Shown piece after piece: positions 50,977-58,826 of a stretch of 64,000 nucleotides of DNA. The notes beneath the pieces were generated by a model that was not told the origin of the DNA, did not search any database, and saw only the letters and a program-made list of their open reading frames with translations. The position numbers and the translations under genes were made by a program. Every line of letters starts with the position of its first letter. Positions within the stretch are counted from its first letter, which is position 1. The DNA is from Candidatus Gastranaerophilales bacterium (lineage in GTDB: Bacteria > Cyanobacteriota > Vampirovibrionia > Gastranaerophilales > Gastranaerophilaceae). The stretch covers positions 248,001 to 312,000 of the forward strand of contig CALUPW010000001.1 of assembly GCA_944322785.1 (NCBI GenBank). The letters are read 5' to 3'.

Positions 50977-52182
50977 ATTATTTATCGGAACAGTATACAT
51001 GCCATTCTTCCAGTGCATTGTACGCTCACCTGTATATATAACTATCCCTGTAAAAGGTTTATCTTTTGCCATGTTATCTCTAAACCATTCTAAATGTTTA
51101 AAGGAATCTAATTTAATATCGGTGCCGGATTTTACTTCTATACCATAGATGGCATTATCTGTTTCTATAATAAAGTCTATTTCACGTTTCCTACTATCTC
51201 TATAATGAGATAACACAACATTTCGTTCCAACTCTACCTGTGGTATTAACTGATTGTATACAAAAGTTTCTGTAAGTTTACCGGATTTATCACTATCTTT
51301 ATAAACCTCTTTTTCGTTCCAATTTAAAATCGAACACATAAGACCAGTATCACATATAAAATACTTATCTCTATCGTTAGCTGTTTCATAATCTCTACTA
51401 AACCAAGCCGGTACAGAGTCTATTAGATAAACTTTTTCTAGGAGGCTTAAATATTCATCTAGTGTAGGTCTTGATATAGCAAGTTCCCTTGATAAATCAG
51501 ACTTGGTTATAAATTTAGAAGAATATGCGTTAATAATATTAAACAGCATTCTTAACTTTGTTTGACGTTTTATGTTAGCAATGTATTTTAAGTCATGGTC
51601 AAGGATTAAGTCTGTATAGTCCTCATACCACTCTTTTACGTTTATTTCATCTTGATGTAATAAGGGTTCTGGAAATCCGCCTTTAAAGGCTATTTCAATA
51701 ATTTTACGTTTATCATAACCGTTATTATTTATAAATTCCTTGTTGATTAAACGGTTAAAAAATTTAGGTTGTAAGTCTAAAAATTCACCATAAGTAAAGG
51801 GTCTTAAGCGAATTTTCTTTGCTCTGCCGGCTAAGGATTCTTTAACAGACGGCAGGCTTTGAATATCCGCAGAGCCGGTTATTATATATTGTCCGTACCT
51901 TGTATCTGTATCCACAACCTTTTTAATTGCAGTAATAAGTTTAGGTACCCTCTGAATTTCATCAATAATCATGGTTTGCTTGTTATGCTTAATAAAACCA
52001 TTAGGGTCAGAGTTTGCAACATCTTCTTCATCATCAAGAGTAACGTATTCAAAGTCATTAGGTTTGGCAAGTTCAAATGCAAGAGTCGTTTTACCGCATT
52101 GTCTTGCACCTACAAGGACTGTAACTCGTCTGGTTGCAAGCGAAGTTTTAATTTTATCTTCAATCCATCTTTGCTTTACCAT
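50965..52182 (-). CDS. DUF4143-type AAA ATPase
   Basis: 405 residues from the ATG at 52,182. The AAA domain has Walker A VGARQCGKTTLA, Walker B QTMIIDEIQRVP and sensor YIITGSADIQSL. The DUF4143 C-terminal domain includes ELAISRPTLDEYLSLLEKVY and ends with a PD-(D/E)XK-like REIDFIIETDNAIYGIEVKS. These are common in accessory DNA, but their role is unknown. The promoter TTTACA-N17-TATAAT overlaps the longer start at 52,209, so I use 52,182, which lies six bases after TATAAT and would be leaderless. Four phased repeats precede it. Confidence 0.87.
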   Translation of the reverse strand: MVKQRWIEDKIKTSLATRRVTVLVGARQCGKTTLAFELAKPNDFEYVTLDDEEDVANSDPNGFIKHNKQTMIIDEIQRVPKLITAIKKVVDTDTRYGQYIITGSADIQSLPSVKESLAGRAKKIRLRPFTYGEFLDLQPKFFNRLINKEFINNNGYDKRKIIEIAFKGGFPEPLLHQDEINVKEWYEDYTDLILDHDLKYIANIKRQTKLRMLFNIINAYSSKFITKSDLSRELAISRPTLDEYLSLLEKVYLIDSVPAWFSRDYETANDRDKYFICDTGLMCSILNWNEKEVYKDSDKSGKLTETFVYNQLIPQVELERNVVLSHYRDSRKREIDFIIETDNAIYGIEVKSGTDIKLDSFKHLEWFRDNMAKDKPFTGIVIYTGERTMHWKNGMYTVPINNLWE

Positions 52183-52188
52183 GATTGG

Positions 52189-52217
52189 ATTATAGCATTC
52201 TTTTACCATTTTGTAAA
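52189..52217 (-). promoter_or_regulatory. Near-consensus promoter of the DUF4143 ATPase gene
   Basis: On the minus strand: TTTACA (52,217-52,212), a 17-base spacer ending TGC, TATAAT (52,194-52,189), six bases, then ATG. The -35 box is part of the first 23-bp-phased repeat, which suggests repression by a repeat-binding protein. Confidence 0.75.
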
Positions 52218-52291
52218 GTATAAGAACGTTAAAATGTAAAATATATACCTGTCATTTTGTAAAATATAGGTATGCAATTTTGTAAAATACA
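52208..52291. repeat. Four 15-bp repeats at exact 23-bp period
   Basis: ATTTTGTAAAGTATA (52,208), AAAATGTAAAATATA (52,231), ATTTTGTAAAATATA (52,254) and ATTTTGTAAAATACA (52,277) start exactly 23 bases apart. Spacers differ. The array fills the gap between the ATPase promoter and the 3' end of the methylase gene. It resembles iterons or a cooperative operator. Confidence 0.85.
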
Positions 52292-52295
52292 TGTC

Positions 52296-52868
52296 TTAAT
52301 TTATCCATTTAATTACTGTTTCGCCTTTATAACCTTTTACCCACACAAACCACGCATAGGCAATAGCACTGCTATTGTATGTTTTAAAATCCCCATTTTT
52401 AGCACAATTTATACGACTACTTGATATATAAATAGTTTTAGGCGGATATACGGTAAAAAGTTTCTTCCTGCTTTGACTTTCGAGAAATAAGACTTTAAGG
52501 AACATACAGACTTTTCTTCCATTATCAACTTTACTCAAAGCGTGTTCGACAAATTCCTGTGCGTACTTGTAAGGCGGATTAGTGACTATATCGCCGTTGT
52601 GATATGACTCGTCATTGGATAAAAAATCTTCTACAGTGCCATACCCCCTATCTATAAGGTCTGTTGCTTTATATAGTTTTCCTGCTTCAACAAACACTTT
52701 TGCAAGGTGTCCTGCACCACAGGCACATTCCCAGATGTTACTTAAATCCGGCTCAACTTTTAACAGTAACCTGCCTGCAATGGGGTCTGTTGCATAGTAG
52801 TCGTTACTTTCTCTTACTCCTTTTGCATGATTTGTTGCACCCTGATTGATAAATGTACTTTCTTTCAT
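52296..52868 (-). CDS. Phage-type DNA adenine methylase
   Basis: 190 residues. Motif I is WECACGAGHLAKVF (about 45-58) and the catalytic motif is IVTNPPYKYA (about 96-105). The SNDYYATDP opening is typical of small phage N6-adenine methylases. No restriction partner is adjacent; it may protect the element's DNA. AAGGATAAGAGC precedes the ATG. The first of its group, divergent from the large recombinase gene. Confidence 0.85.
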   Translation of the reverse strand: MKESTFINQGATNHAKGVRESNDYYATDPIAGRLLLKVEPDLSNIWECACGAGHLAKVFVEAGKLYKATDLIDRGYGTVEDFLSNDESYHNGDIVTNPPYKYAQEFVEHALSKVDNGRKVCMFLKVLFLESQSRKKLFTVYPPKTIYISSSRINCAKNGDFKTYNSSAIAYAWFVWVKGYKGETVIKWIN

Positions 52869-52939
52869 GCTCTTATCCTTGCTAAATTACATGAAAGAAT
52901 TTAGCCTGTTAACCTCTCTACAACTGGCTAGACACATTA

Positions 52940-52974
52940 TATATTGTCAAGCACTTAGTGTGTTTGACAATATA
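52940..52974. promoter_or_regulatory. Long dyad operator between methylase and recombinase genes
   Basis: TATATTGTCAA (52,940-52,950) and TTGACAATATA (52,964-52,974) form perfect 11-bp arms. The centre contains CACTTAGTG, itself a small palindrome. Each arm includes a TTGACA -35-like box facing outward, so one bound protein could control both directions. Confidence 0.65.
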
Positions 52975-53084
52975 AGGGGATTTTATCAATGCCCTTATGT
53001 AGAAAGATATTTTCTATCAGTAATTTTTGACGGTATGATACAGAGTTCCGACCATTTCTGAAAAATTGATGCTATAATTAACCT

Positions 53085-54578
53085 ATGGAACAAAGAATTA
53101 AAGCTGTAATCTATGCTCGTGTAAGTTCAGAAGAACAAAAGAAAGAAGGTTTTTCAATCCCTGCTCAACTTGATTTGTTGCACGATTTTGCACATAAAAA
53201 TAACATTGAAATAGTAAAAGAATTTGAAGAAGCTGAAACCGCTAAACAAGCAGGCAGGCATAAATTCAATGAAATGTTAAAGTTCCTAAAGAAGAATAAA
53301 GACGTAACAAATATTCTTTGTGAAAAAACAGACCGTTTATACAGAAACTTTAAAGATTATGTAGATTTAGATGTTGATACAACCGGTTATACGGTTTATT
53401 TGGTAAAAGAAGGTGTTGTATTAAGCCCTTCATCGACTTCTCACGAAAAACTTGTTCATGGGTTAAAAGTATTATTAGCCAAAAACTTTATTGATAACCT
53501 TAGGGAAGAAACGCAAAAAGGTCGACTAAAGAAAGCAAGTCAAGGTTATTTTATCGGTCAAGTTCCTTATGGATATAAGAAATTAGACCCTCGGACAACT
53601 GTTATAGATGAAGAAAAAGCACCTTTTGTAAGGCGTGCTTTTGCATTGTATGCAACAGGAATATCTTTAGAAAGAGTGAAAGAGCAGTTGTATGAAGAAG
53701 GGTTTATTTATCAATCTGCCCACAAAAAGATTTCTAAGGGGCAACTTGGCAAAATGCTTCAAAATATCAATTATTTAGGAGTATTAAAGTTCAGGGATGT
53801 TATTTATGCAGGACAACATCCACCTATCATATCCCAAGAGTTATTTGATAAAGCACAGTTATCATTTAGAAAGGATAACAAACCTCTATACCGAGATGAC
53901 CATAATTTTGCACTTGCAGGCATGATGACCTGTGCAAAATGCGGTTGTGCTATTACCGCTGAAATCAAGAAAGGTAAGTATGTCTATTACCACTGTACCG
54001 GCGGTAAGGGAAAATGTGAACAGAAGAAAATTTACATTAATGAACTTGATTTAATGCCACAGTTTGACGAAGCTGTTAAAGCTGTAAGCCTAGCACAAAA
54101 GCATATTGATTACATTAAACAAGGTTTGAAAGAAAGCTTGGCAGACAAAAAAGAATTCTCTGAACAAATGCGTAGCAATCTTAAAGCAGAAGAAAGCAGG
54201 ATAAGACATAGACTTGATAAGATTACTAATGAGTATTATGACGATTTAGTAGACGCTAAGCTTTATAATGAAAAACGTGCCCAATGGAATAAAGATTTAG
54301 ATGAAATCATGATAAAACTCGAAGCTCTTCATAATGCAGAGAAAAAATATTATGAAGAAGGAGTTAGAATTATAGAAACTCTGAAAAATGTTTATATCCT
54401 GTATAAACAGCAAACTCCTACCGAACAGAGAAAATTATTAAATTACTTACTATCGAACTGCAAGTTAGAAGGCAGAAAAGTAAGCTATGACTATAACTTA
54501 CCTTTCTCTTATTTCATAAATTTTGACTCTTGTCGCAAAAAATACCCCAGTGAGGTTGATAGTAGAATAAAATACTAA
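53085..54578 (+). CDS. Large serine recombinase (integrase)
   Basis: 497 residues. The catalytic N-terminal domain has YARVSSEEQ (nucleophile S14), EKTDRLYRNFKDYVDL and HEKLVHGLKVLLAKNF. A recombinase domain (about 160-270, GQVPYGYKKLD) follows, then a zinc ribbon (CAKCGC...YYHC, about 285-312) and a coiled coil (about 350-450) of the integrase type. It integrates or excises an element at att sites. TGC-TATAAT lies six bases before the ATG, so it is predicted leaderless. Paralogous to the gene at 62,253, most strongly in the catalytic half. Confidence 0.94.
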   Translation: MEQRIKAVIYARVSSEEQKKEGFSIPAQLDLLHDFAHKNNIEIVKEFEEAETAKQAGRHKFNEMLKFLKKNKDVTNILCEKTDRLYRNFKDYVDLDVDTTGYTVYLVKEGVVLSPSSTSHEKLVHGLKVLLAKNFIDNLREETQKGRLKKASQGYFIGQVPYGYKKLDPRTTVIDEEKAPFVRRAFALYATGISLERVKEQLYEEGFIYQSAHKKISKGQLGKMLQNINYLGVLKFRDVIYAGQHPPIISQELFDKAQLSFRKDNKPLYRDDHNFALAGMMTCAKCGCAITAEIKKGKYVYYHCTGGKGKCEQKKIYINELDLMPQFDEAVKAVSLAQKHIDYIKQGLKESLADKKEFSEQMRSNLKAEESRIRHRLDKITNEYYDDLVDAKLYNEKRAQWNKDLDEIMIKLEALHNAEKKYYEEGVRIIETLKNVYILYKQQTPTEQRKLLNYLLSNCKLEGRKVSYDYNLPFSYFINFDSCRKKYPSEVDSRIKY

Positions 54579-54738
54579 AGTTGGTTATTATTTAAACAAA
54601 AGTATAATTGTTATACATGCGATAAAACTTAATGTATTTTTGGAAATTTTTTTTTGTTTAAATATTTTTAAACACATCGCTATGCTTAATTCAAAGCGAC
54701 GTTTTAATACAAACAGCAACTTTAATTGTTGCTACATT

Positions 54739-55263
54739 TTATTTTTTATTTTTAGTTTTTACCAATGGATTATTCCATTTTTTATTATATTCTGCATTCA
54801 TTTTCTGATCATATATAGTAATTTTTCGTTCATTTTCAGGAGAATTTTGACGATTATAAGCAGGTATTTGTATAAAAGTTATATTTTTATCATCCTGACA
54901 TATTAACAGTTTTGCGTTATAACAACTAATTCTTATATCTTTTTTGTTCGACTGTTCTTCTATGCATTTAGTATTAAATTGTACTTTTCTTGCTAGCTTA
55001 TAATATTTTTCTGTTGGATGTAATGCTGTTTCTAAGTCATTTGCATTAAAAAAATCATTTTCAAGTATATTAAACAAAAGCGAAAGTATACGTTTGGTAT
55101 TTCGTGTATATTTATAATCCATTGTATCAGGCTCATAGAAAGTGTGCTTGCAACTTTTACATCTATAACGTTGTTTATTATTACGAGAACCATATTTAAT
55201 TGCTCTTCCATCACATTGTGGGCAAAGAGGATTATTTTTTTGGGGGTTGTTTTTATCGCTCAT
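54739..55263 (-). CDS. Zinc-ribbon protein resembling IS1 InsA
   Basis: 174 residues. The N-terminal zinc ribbon CPQCDGRAIKYGSRNNKQRY then CKSCKHTFYEP closely follows the DNA-binding ribbon of IS1-type InsA and related transposases. The rest is a Lys/Asn-rich helical part with no DDE catalytic domain. It could be a remnant or a repurposed DNA-binding protein. TTGCAA-N17-TATAAT lies exactly six bases before the ATG (55,298-55,270), so it is predicted leaderless. Confidence 0.65.
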   Translation of the reverse strand: MSDKNNPQKNNPLCPQCDGRAIKYGSRNNKQRYRCKSCKHTFYEPDTMDYKYTRNTKRILSLLFNILENDFFNANDLETALHPTEKYYKLARKVQFNTKCIEEQSNKKDIRISCYNAKLLICQDDKNITFIQIPAYNRQNSPENERKITIYDQKMNAEYNKKWNNPLVKTKNKK

Positions 55264-55269
55264 AATTTG

Positions 55270-55298
55270 ATTATAAACATAAATCTATTATTTTGCAA
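55270..55298 (-). promoter_or_regulatory. Promoter giving a leaderless InsA-like mRNA
   Basis: On the minus strand: TTGCAA (55,298-55,293), 17 bases, TATAAT (55,275-55,270), six bases, then the ATG at 55,263. Confidence 0.7.
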
Positions 55299-55434
55299 CC
55301 ATATTGGCTAAAAAATATTGTTATTTTTTTAATTTTTCCCGGAAATGTTTATCAATTCTGCATTTTACGACCTAAGACATAAAACGTATACGGCTAAGTA
55401 AAACAAATTACGGAACAATACAGGAGAAAATAAG

Positions 55435-55575
55435 ATGAAAAAAGATGTAAATAAAAAAACATTTCTAGATTTTGCAGAAAGAACAATTTCAGATGAAACA
55501 GCGGAAGAGATTGAAAACAATCTGAAAAGTTTCTTCATTGTACTCATAGAATGGTTTGCAAATAGTAATAGCTAA
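55435..55575 (+). CDS. Small protein before second replication module
   Basis: 46 residues, with AGGAG upstream. TAEEIENNLKSFFIVLIEWF has the same T-A-x-E-I-x-N-N-L...W spacing as the 49-residue protein at 35,562. It stands 21 bases before the Rep-like gene, as the first gene of that operon. A hydrophobic C-terminal helix is likely. Function unknown. Confidence 0.55.
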   Translation: MKKDVNKKTFLDFAERTISDETAEEIENNLKSFFIVLIEWFANSNS

Positions 55576-55596
55576 AAAGGAAAGGAGACTTAAACA

Positions 55597-56325
55597 ATGA
55601 TTACGAACGATATCGACACATTTATGGTAAGAGCAGAAAAAGACACTTATTGTGCAAAATCATTAATCCCAACTTCAAAATTTGATTCTATACATGCGTG
55701 GATAGATCGTAAGAGTGATGAATTGTGTTTGCGTGTAAGTGCAAAAGTTCTTAAAACCCCTGATAAAGCTGGTAGTATCTTATCAGTAACAGATATTGAA
55801 CGACTTGTGCCGATTATTAAAAGTCATACAGGTGTATGCCTAACTACAGATTGTCTCTGTAATGCGAGATTAACACGTGTAGATATAAAAAGGGATATAC
55901 ATTTTAAAACAGATACATTAAAACATGTTATATCAAGCTTTCGAGAAATGTGCTGTATCAGTACTTATAAAAATGAAATCCTGACATATTATAACGATGT
56001 CGGTTATGAAAATAGTTTGGTAATTAAATCAACTTTTAAAACAGTTAAAGATTCTATCTGCATATATGACAAATTATATGAAATGTGGCTAAAACGTAAT
56101 AATGACAAAGGGTATTATTATAGCTTCTCTGATAATTTTAAAAAAGATTACAAAGATGTTATACGTTTTGAACGGCGTTTACAGTGGGCAAAGGCATTAA
56201 GAAAAGCATTGCACATTCCACAGCGTGAAACGGTTACTTTATTGCATGTATTTAATTATCCTTATGATTTGGTTGCGGATAAAGTTGAAAGTTTGTTAGG
56301 TAATTTCGAGGAGATTATAAAATGA
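55597..56325 (+). CDS. Replication initiator-like protein (phage X / plasmid Rep type)
   Basis: 242 residues, with AAGGAGA upstream. The core NARLTRVDIKRDIHF (about 88), ICIYDKLYEMWLK (about 151) and DVIRFERRLQWAKALRKAL (about 187) follow the pattern of filamentous-phage gene II/X and small rolling-circle Rep proteins (R-x-D strand, Y-D-K, hydrophobic R-F-E strand). Shares this layout with the larger protein at 37,241. The stop overlaps the next ATG by four bases. An integrated rolling-circle plasmid or phage origin module is the likely source. Confidence 0.6.
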   Translation: MITNDIDTFMVRAEKDTYCAKSLIPTSKFDSIHAWIDRKSDELCLRVSAKVLKTPDKAGSILSVTDIERLVPIIKSHTGVCLTTDCLCNARLTRVDIKRDIHFKTDTLKHVISSFREMCCISTYKNEILTYYNDVGYENSLVIKSTFKTVKDSICIYDKLYEMWLKRNNDKGYYYSFSDNFKKDYKDVIRFERRLQWAKALRKALHIPQRETVTLLHVFNYPYDLVADKVESLLGNFEEIIK

Positions 56326-56564
56326 AACCATTAAGTTACATAAAGGAATTAGGAATTGATGCACTTCTTGATAAGTGTCAGAATAATTTAAAAATGGTAC
56401 AAGCACATCTTATACGTGAATGTCATATAGCTGAAACTGATAGTGTGAAATATGTCATGAAACTTATAAAAAATCGGCAGAAGGCTCGAGAATTTAGAAG
56501 CATTTCTCCATCTTCTGTGAAAGATACTATTCTTCGTATATTAAAGGAGGAATTCAGATGTTAA
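56322..56564 (+). CDS. Small helical protein in replication operon
   Basis: 80 residues, mostly helical, with a basic C-terminus (KLIKNRQKAREFRSI). It overlaps the Rep-like gene before (4 bases) and the gene after (7 bases), so translation is tightly coupled. It may regulate replication. No family is recognised. Confidence 0.6.
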   Translation: MKPLSYIKELGIDALLDKCQNNLKMVQAHLIRECHIAETDSVKYVMKLIKNRQKAREFRSISPSSVKDTILRILKEEFRC

Positions 56565-57001
56565 CCAATTTGTTTAAGCGTATACGTAAAAAGGGTTATT
56601 TAATGGTGGGTTATAGCTTTTTAAAAGCTCTCGGTTGTCTATCAGCCCTAGTATTAGAACGATTGCTAACAGAATATCAACATGCTAACAGGCATGAGTG
56701 GATTTATAAAGGTTATTTCTGTATTAACATCGTATATATTGCAGATTACATCGGCTTTACAAAAGCTGATGTGATTGAAGCAATAAATAGTTTATTTGCT
56801 CTAAATTTCATAGATTTAATACACCTAGAAGGTGATTTTTATGGGGTCTATATTAATGAAGACGAAATTTACGATTTTGAAAAAACTATAGAGGCAGAAA
56901 AAGATTTCAAACAATGGGATTATAAGCTGTATTCCTTACAACGAAATGGGTTTATATTTATGTTATCAAATAATGTAGAAATACAAGAAGATGAGCCGTA
57001 G
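56558..57001 (+). CDS. Unknown protein, possibly winged-helix
   Basis: 147 residues with a perfect AAGGAGG upstream. The middle (FCINIVYIADYIGFTKADV, then EAINSLFALNFIDL) resembles the helix-turn-helix and wing of DnaD/replication-type domains. A shorter start at the methionine in GYLMVGYSF is possible. An accessory DNA-binding protein of the replication module is inferred. Confidence 0.55.
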   Translation: MLTNLFKRIRKKGYLMVGYSFLKALGCLSALVLERLLTEYQHANRHEWIYKGYFCINIVYIADYIGFTKADVIEAINSLFALNFIDLIHLEGDFYGVYINEDEIYDFEKTIEAEKDFKQWDYKLYSLQRNGFIFMLSNNVEIQEDEP

Positions 57002-57028
57002 AAAGTAAAACAGAAAGGTATAGAAGCA

Positions 57029-57247
57029 ATGACAAGACTTGTTGATGTAAAAGTAGACAGGAAAATAATAAAATTAAGGAATATACGTAAACAGTTACTT
57101 CCATTAAATTTAGGAATAGAAGAGGTTGCAGATAAGAACTTTGCCTCTGGTCTGAAAATAGCAATTGCTAAAGAAAACATTTTGCTTAAAACTGTATTTA
57201 GACTATTTAGGCATTTCGGACAGCAAATTATTAAGAAAAAATACTAA
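57029..57247 (+). CDS. Small basic protein, probably frameshifted
   Basis: 72 residues in this frame, with AAAGG upstream. Near position 57,190 the coding character moves to another frame, which reads on as DYLGISDSKLLRKNTKNAF, then ends ...NKNKD at the TAA at 57,322. The last residues of the listed frame (RHFGQQIIKKKY) look less protein-like. Either a frameshift has broken a gene of about 97 residues or a second short gene overlaps. Last gene of the operon before a terminator. Confidence 0.45.
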   Translation: MTRLVDVKVDRKIIKLRNIRKQLLPLNLGIEEVADKNFASGLKIAIAKENILLKTVFRLFRHFGQQIIKKKY

Positions 57248-57334
57248 AAATGCTTTTAATAAATATCTTGCTACAATTGATAAAACAGAACAAGCAGAAA
57301 AGTTTAATAAAAATAAAGATTAACCCCAAAATGC

Positions 57335-57375
57335 AAAAGGTTGACAATCCATACACGAGGAAGTTAACCTTTTTT
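57335..57375 (+). terminator. Terminator of the second replication operon
   Basis: AAAAGGTTGAC (57,335-57,345) pairs with GTTAACCTTTT (57,363-57,373, one G-T pair), followed by more T. From here to 57,611 I see no supported gene. Confidence 0.7.
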
Positions 57376-57611
57376 AAATATTTGCTCATTGGCGATTTAT
57401 CGCTGATTTAACAGGAGTTTTAGACGACTGCTGATAATTTATGTATACCTGCAACGATAACCGCAAGCAACATTAAAAATGAACTAACGGACATAGCAAA
57501 AACGTAGTAGCAAAATTCAAAATTATTACAGAAAGAAAAATGAGCGGACTGGCATGGAAATATTTTTAAAACAACAGCTATATTTAATGTGCAGAACAAC
57601 AAATGATAAAA

Positions 57612-57965
57612 TTAATTTTGTTCTGTCGCACCAATTTTTAATCCCTTTTGTGCTATCTGTAAAGCTTCAAGATAATATTTTCTTTCTGCATCATTTTTTG
57701 CAGAGTTCAATATGTGCAAAGCTTTTGTATAATTTTTATCAGGTTGTTTAATATCTGTTGCAGATAAATCATCAATCTCATACACATCAAAATTAAGAAC
57801 TAAAGCAAGCTTTTTAAGTATATGATAAGTCGGCATATGTCTGCCTTTTTCAATTCTGGAAAGATGTTTATTATCAATCCCTATTTTTTCTGCAAGTTGT
57901 TCTTGTGTAAGCCCTTGAGATTTTCTTAAAAGACGAATTTTTTCACCTAGATTATTCTGTAACAT
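57612..57965 (-). CDS. XRE-family HTH regulator
   Basis: 117 residues from the ATG at 57,965 (AGAGG five bases upstream; a GTG two codons earlier overlaps the ribosome site). The helix-turn-helix is IRLLRKSQGLTQEQLAEKIG then NKHLSRIEKGRHMPTYHIL (about 8-60). A helical C-terminal tail (ALHILNSAKNDAERKYYLEA) may mediate dimerisation. It is divergent from the zinc-ribbon membrane genes and is their probable repressor. Confidence 0.88.
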   Translation of the reverse strand: MLQNNLGEKIRLLRKSQGLTQEQLAEKIGIDNKHLSRIEKGRHMPTYHILKKLALVLNFDVYEIDDLSATDIKQPDKNYTKALHILNSAKNDAERKYYLEALQIAQKGLKIGATEQN

Positions 57966-58118
57966 TAACACCTCTTTCTTTTAATTTTTGATAAAAGTAA
58001 GAGATTTATACACCGTAAATTGACGATAAATAATAGCTTAATAAATCGTAATACATATAGAAAAATATTTTATTCGTGTTAATATAAACATGGAAGTTCA
58101 AAATAATAGGAGTGCATT

Positions 58119-58637
58119 ATGTCTGATGAAACAATTAAGTGCCCGAAATGTGGGTTAGAAAACAGCGGAAAAGATAATTTTTGTCAATCTTGTGGGGCAA
58201 AATTAAAAGAGATTGTAAATGATAATATTAAAACTAAAGCATTACAACAAATACAAACGAAAAAAAATTTAATGTTTTCTTTTGTAACAGAAATTATAGC
58301 ATTTTTTACAATTGTATTTTTTACATCTGTAGCTCCTGTATTTCATGTTGTAGATGTATTACAAACTAGGATTAGTAATACAGATAATGTTTTTGAGCAA
58401 CTGTATGCTTCAATCACTTTTGTAGAACAATCAATCGTAATTGTCATAGGTTTATTATTTATTTTTGCACTATGGAGTGTATTCAAGTTCAATAGAATAG
58501 AGCAAAGAATTGTAGAAATGCAGAATTTAGCAGAACCAGAAGCAACACAAAGGTTATTGACTTGGTTCGGTTTTGGTGTTGGAATAATAATTTTTGTTAT
58601 TCTATCTTTTTTAGGTGTTACAGTTTTTGTGAGGTAA
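58119..58637 (+). CDS. Zinc-ribbon membrane protein 1
   Basis: 172 residues. The N-terminal zinc ribbon CPKCGLENSGKDNFCQSCGA (8-27) is followed by three predicted membrane helices (about 50-72, 105-124, 147-170). The ribbon should face the cytoplasm. AGGAG precedes the ATG. First of four consecutive genes starting with the same ribbon; the group probably forms one envelope complex. Biochemical role unknown. Confidence 0.75.
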   Translation: MSDETIKCPKCGLENSGKDNFCQSCGAKLKEIVNDNIKTKALQQIQTKKNLMFSFVTEIIAFFTIVFFTSVAPVFHVVDVLQTRISNTDNVFEQLYASITFVEQSIVIVIGLLFIFALWSVFKFNRIEQRIVEMQNLAEPEATQRLLTWFGFGVGIIIFVILSFLGVTVFVR

Positions 58638-58640
58638 AAT

Positions 58641-58823
58641 ATGATTTGTAAAAATTGCGGAAATGAAATAACTGATAGTCAAAAATTTTGTACAAATTGT
58701 GGAATGTCTAAATTCGATAACATATTTAAACATGAGAGTTTAGAGCTACAAGTGCTATTAAAGTGTGCTATTATTGCAATTGCAATAGGAATAATTTTTC
58801 TGCTACTTAATATCACGCAGTAA
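58641..58823 (+). CDS. Zinc-ribbon membrane protein 2 (small)
   Basis: 60 residues: zinc ribbon CKNCGNEITDSQKFCTNCG (3-21) and one membrane helix (about 38-56, LKCAIIAIAIGIIFLLL). Three bases separate it from the gene before and three from the gene after, so all are co-translated. Minimal member of the group, possibly an assembly or sensing subunit. Confidence 0.75.
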   Translation: MICKNCGNEITDSQKFCTNCGMSKFDNIFKHESLELQVLLKCAIIAIAIGIIFLLLNITQ

Positions 58824-58826
58824 GGA

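Noticed and set aside
52846-53061. 71-residue plus-strand frame between methylase and integrase genes
   Set aside because: Overlaps the methylase start and the dyad operator, with no ribosome site.
57420-57602. 60-residue hydrophobic reading frame on the minus strand after the XRE gene
   Set aside because: TTG start without a ribosome binding site and biased composition; could be real but is not supported.
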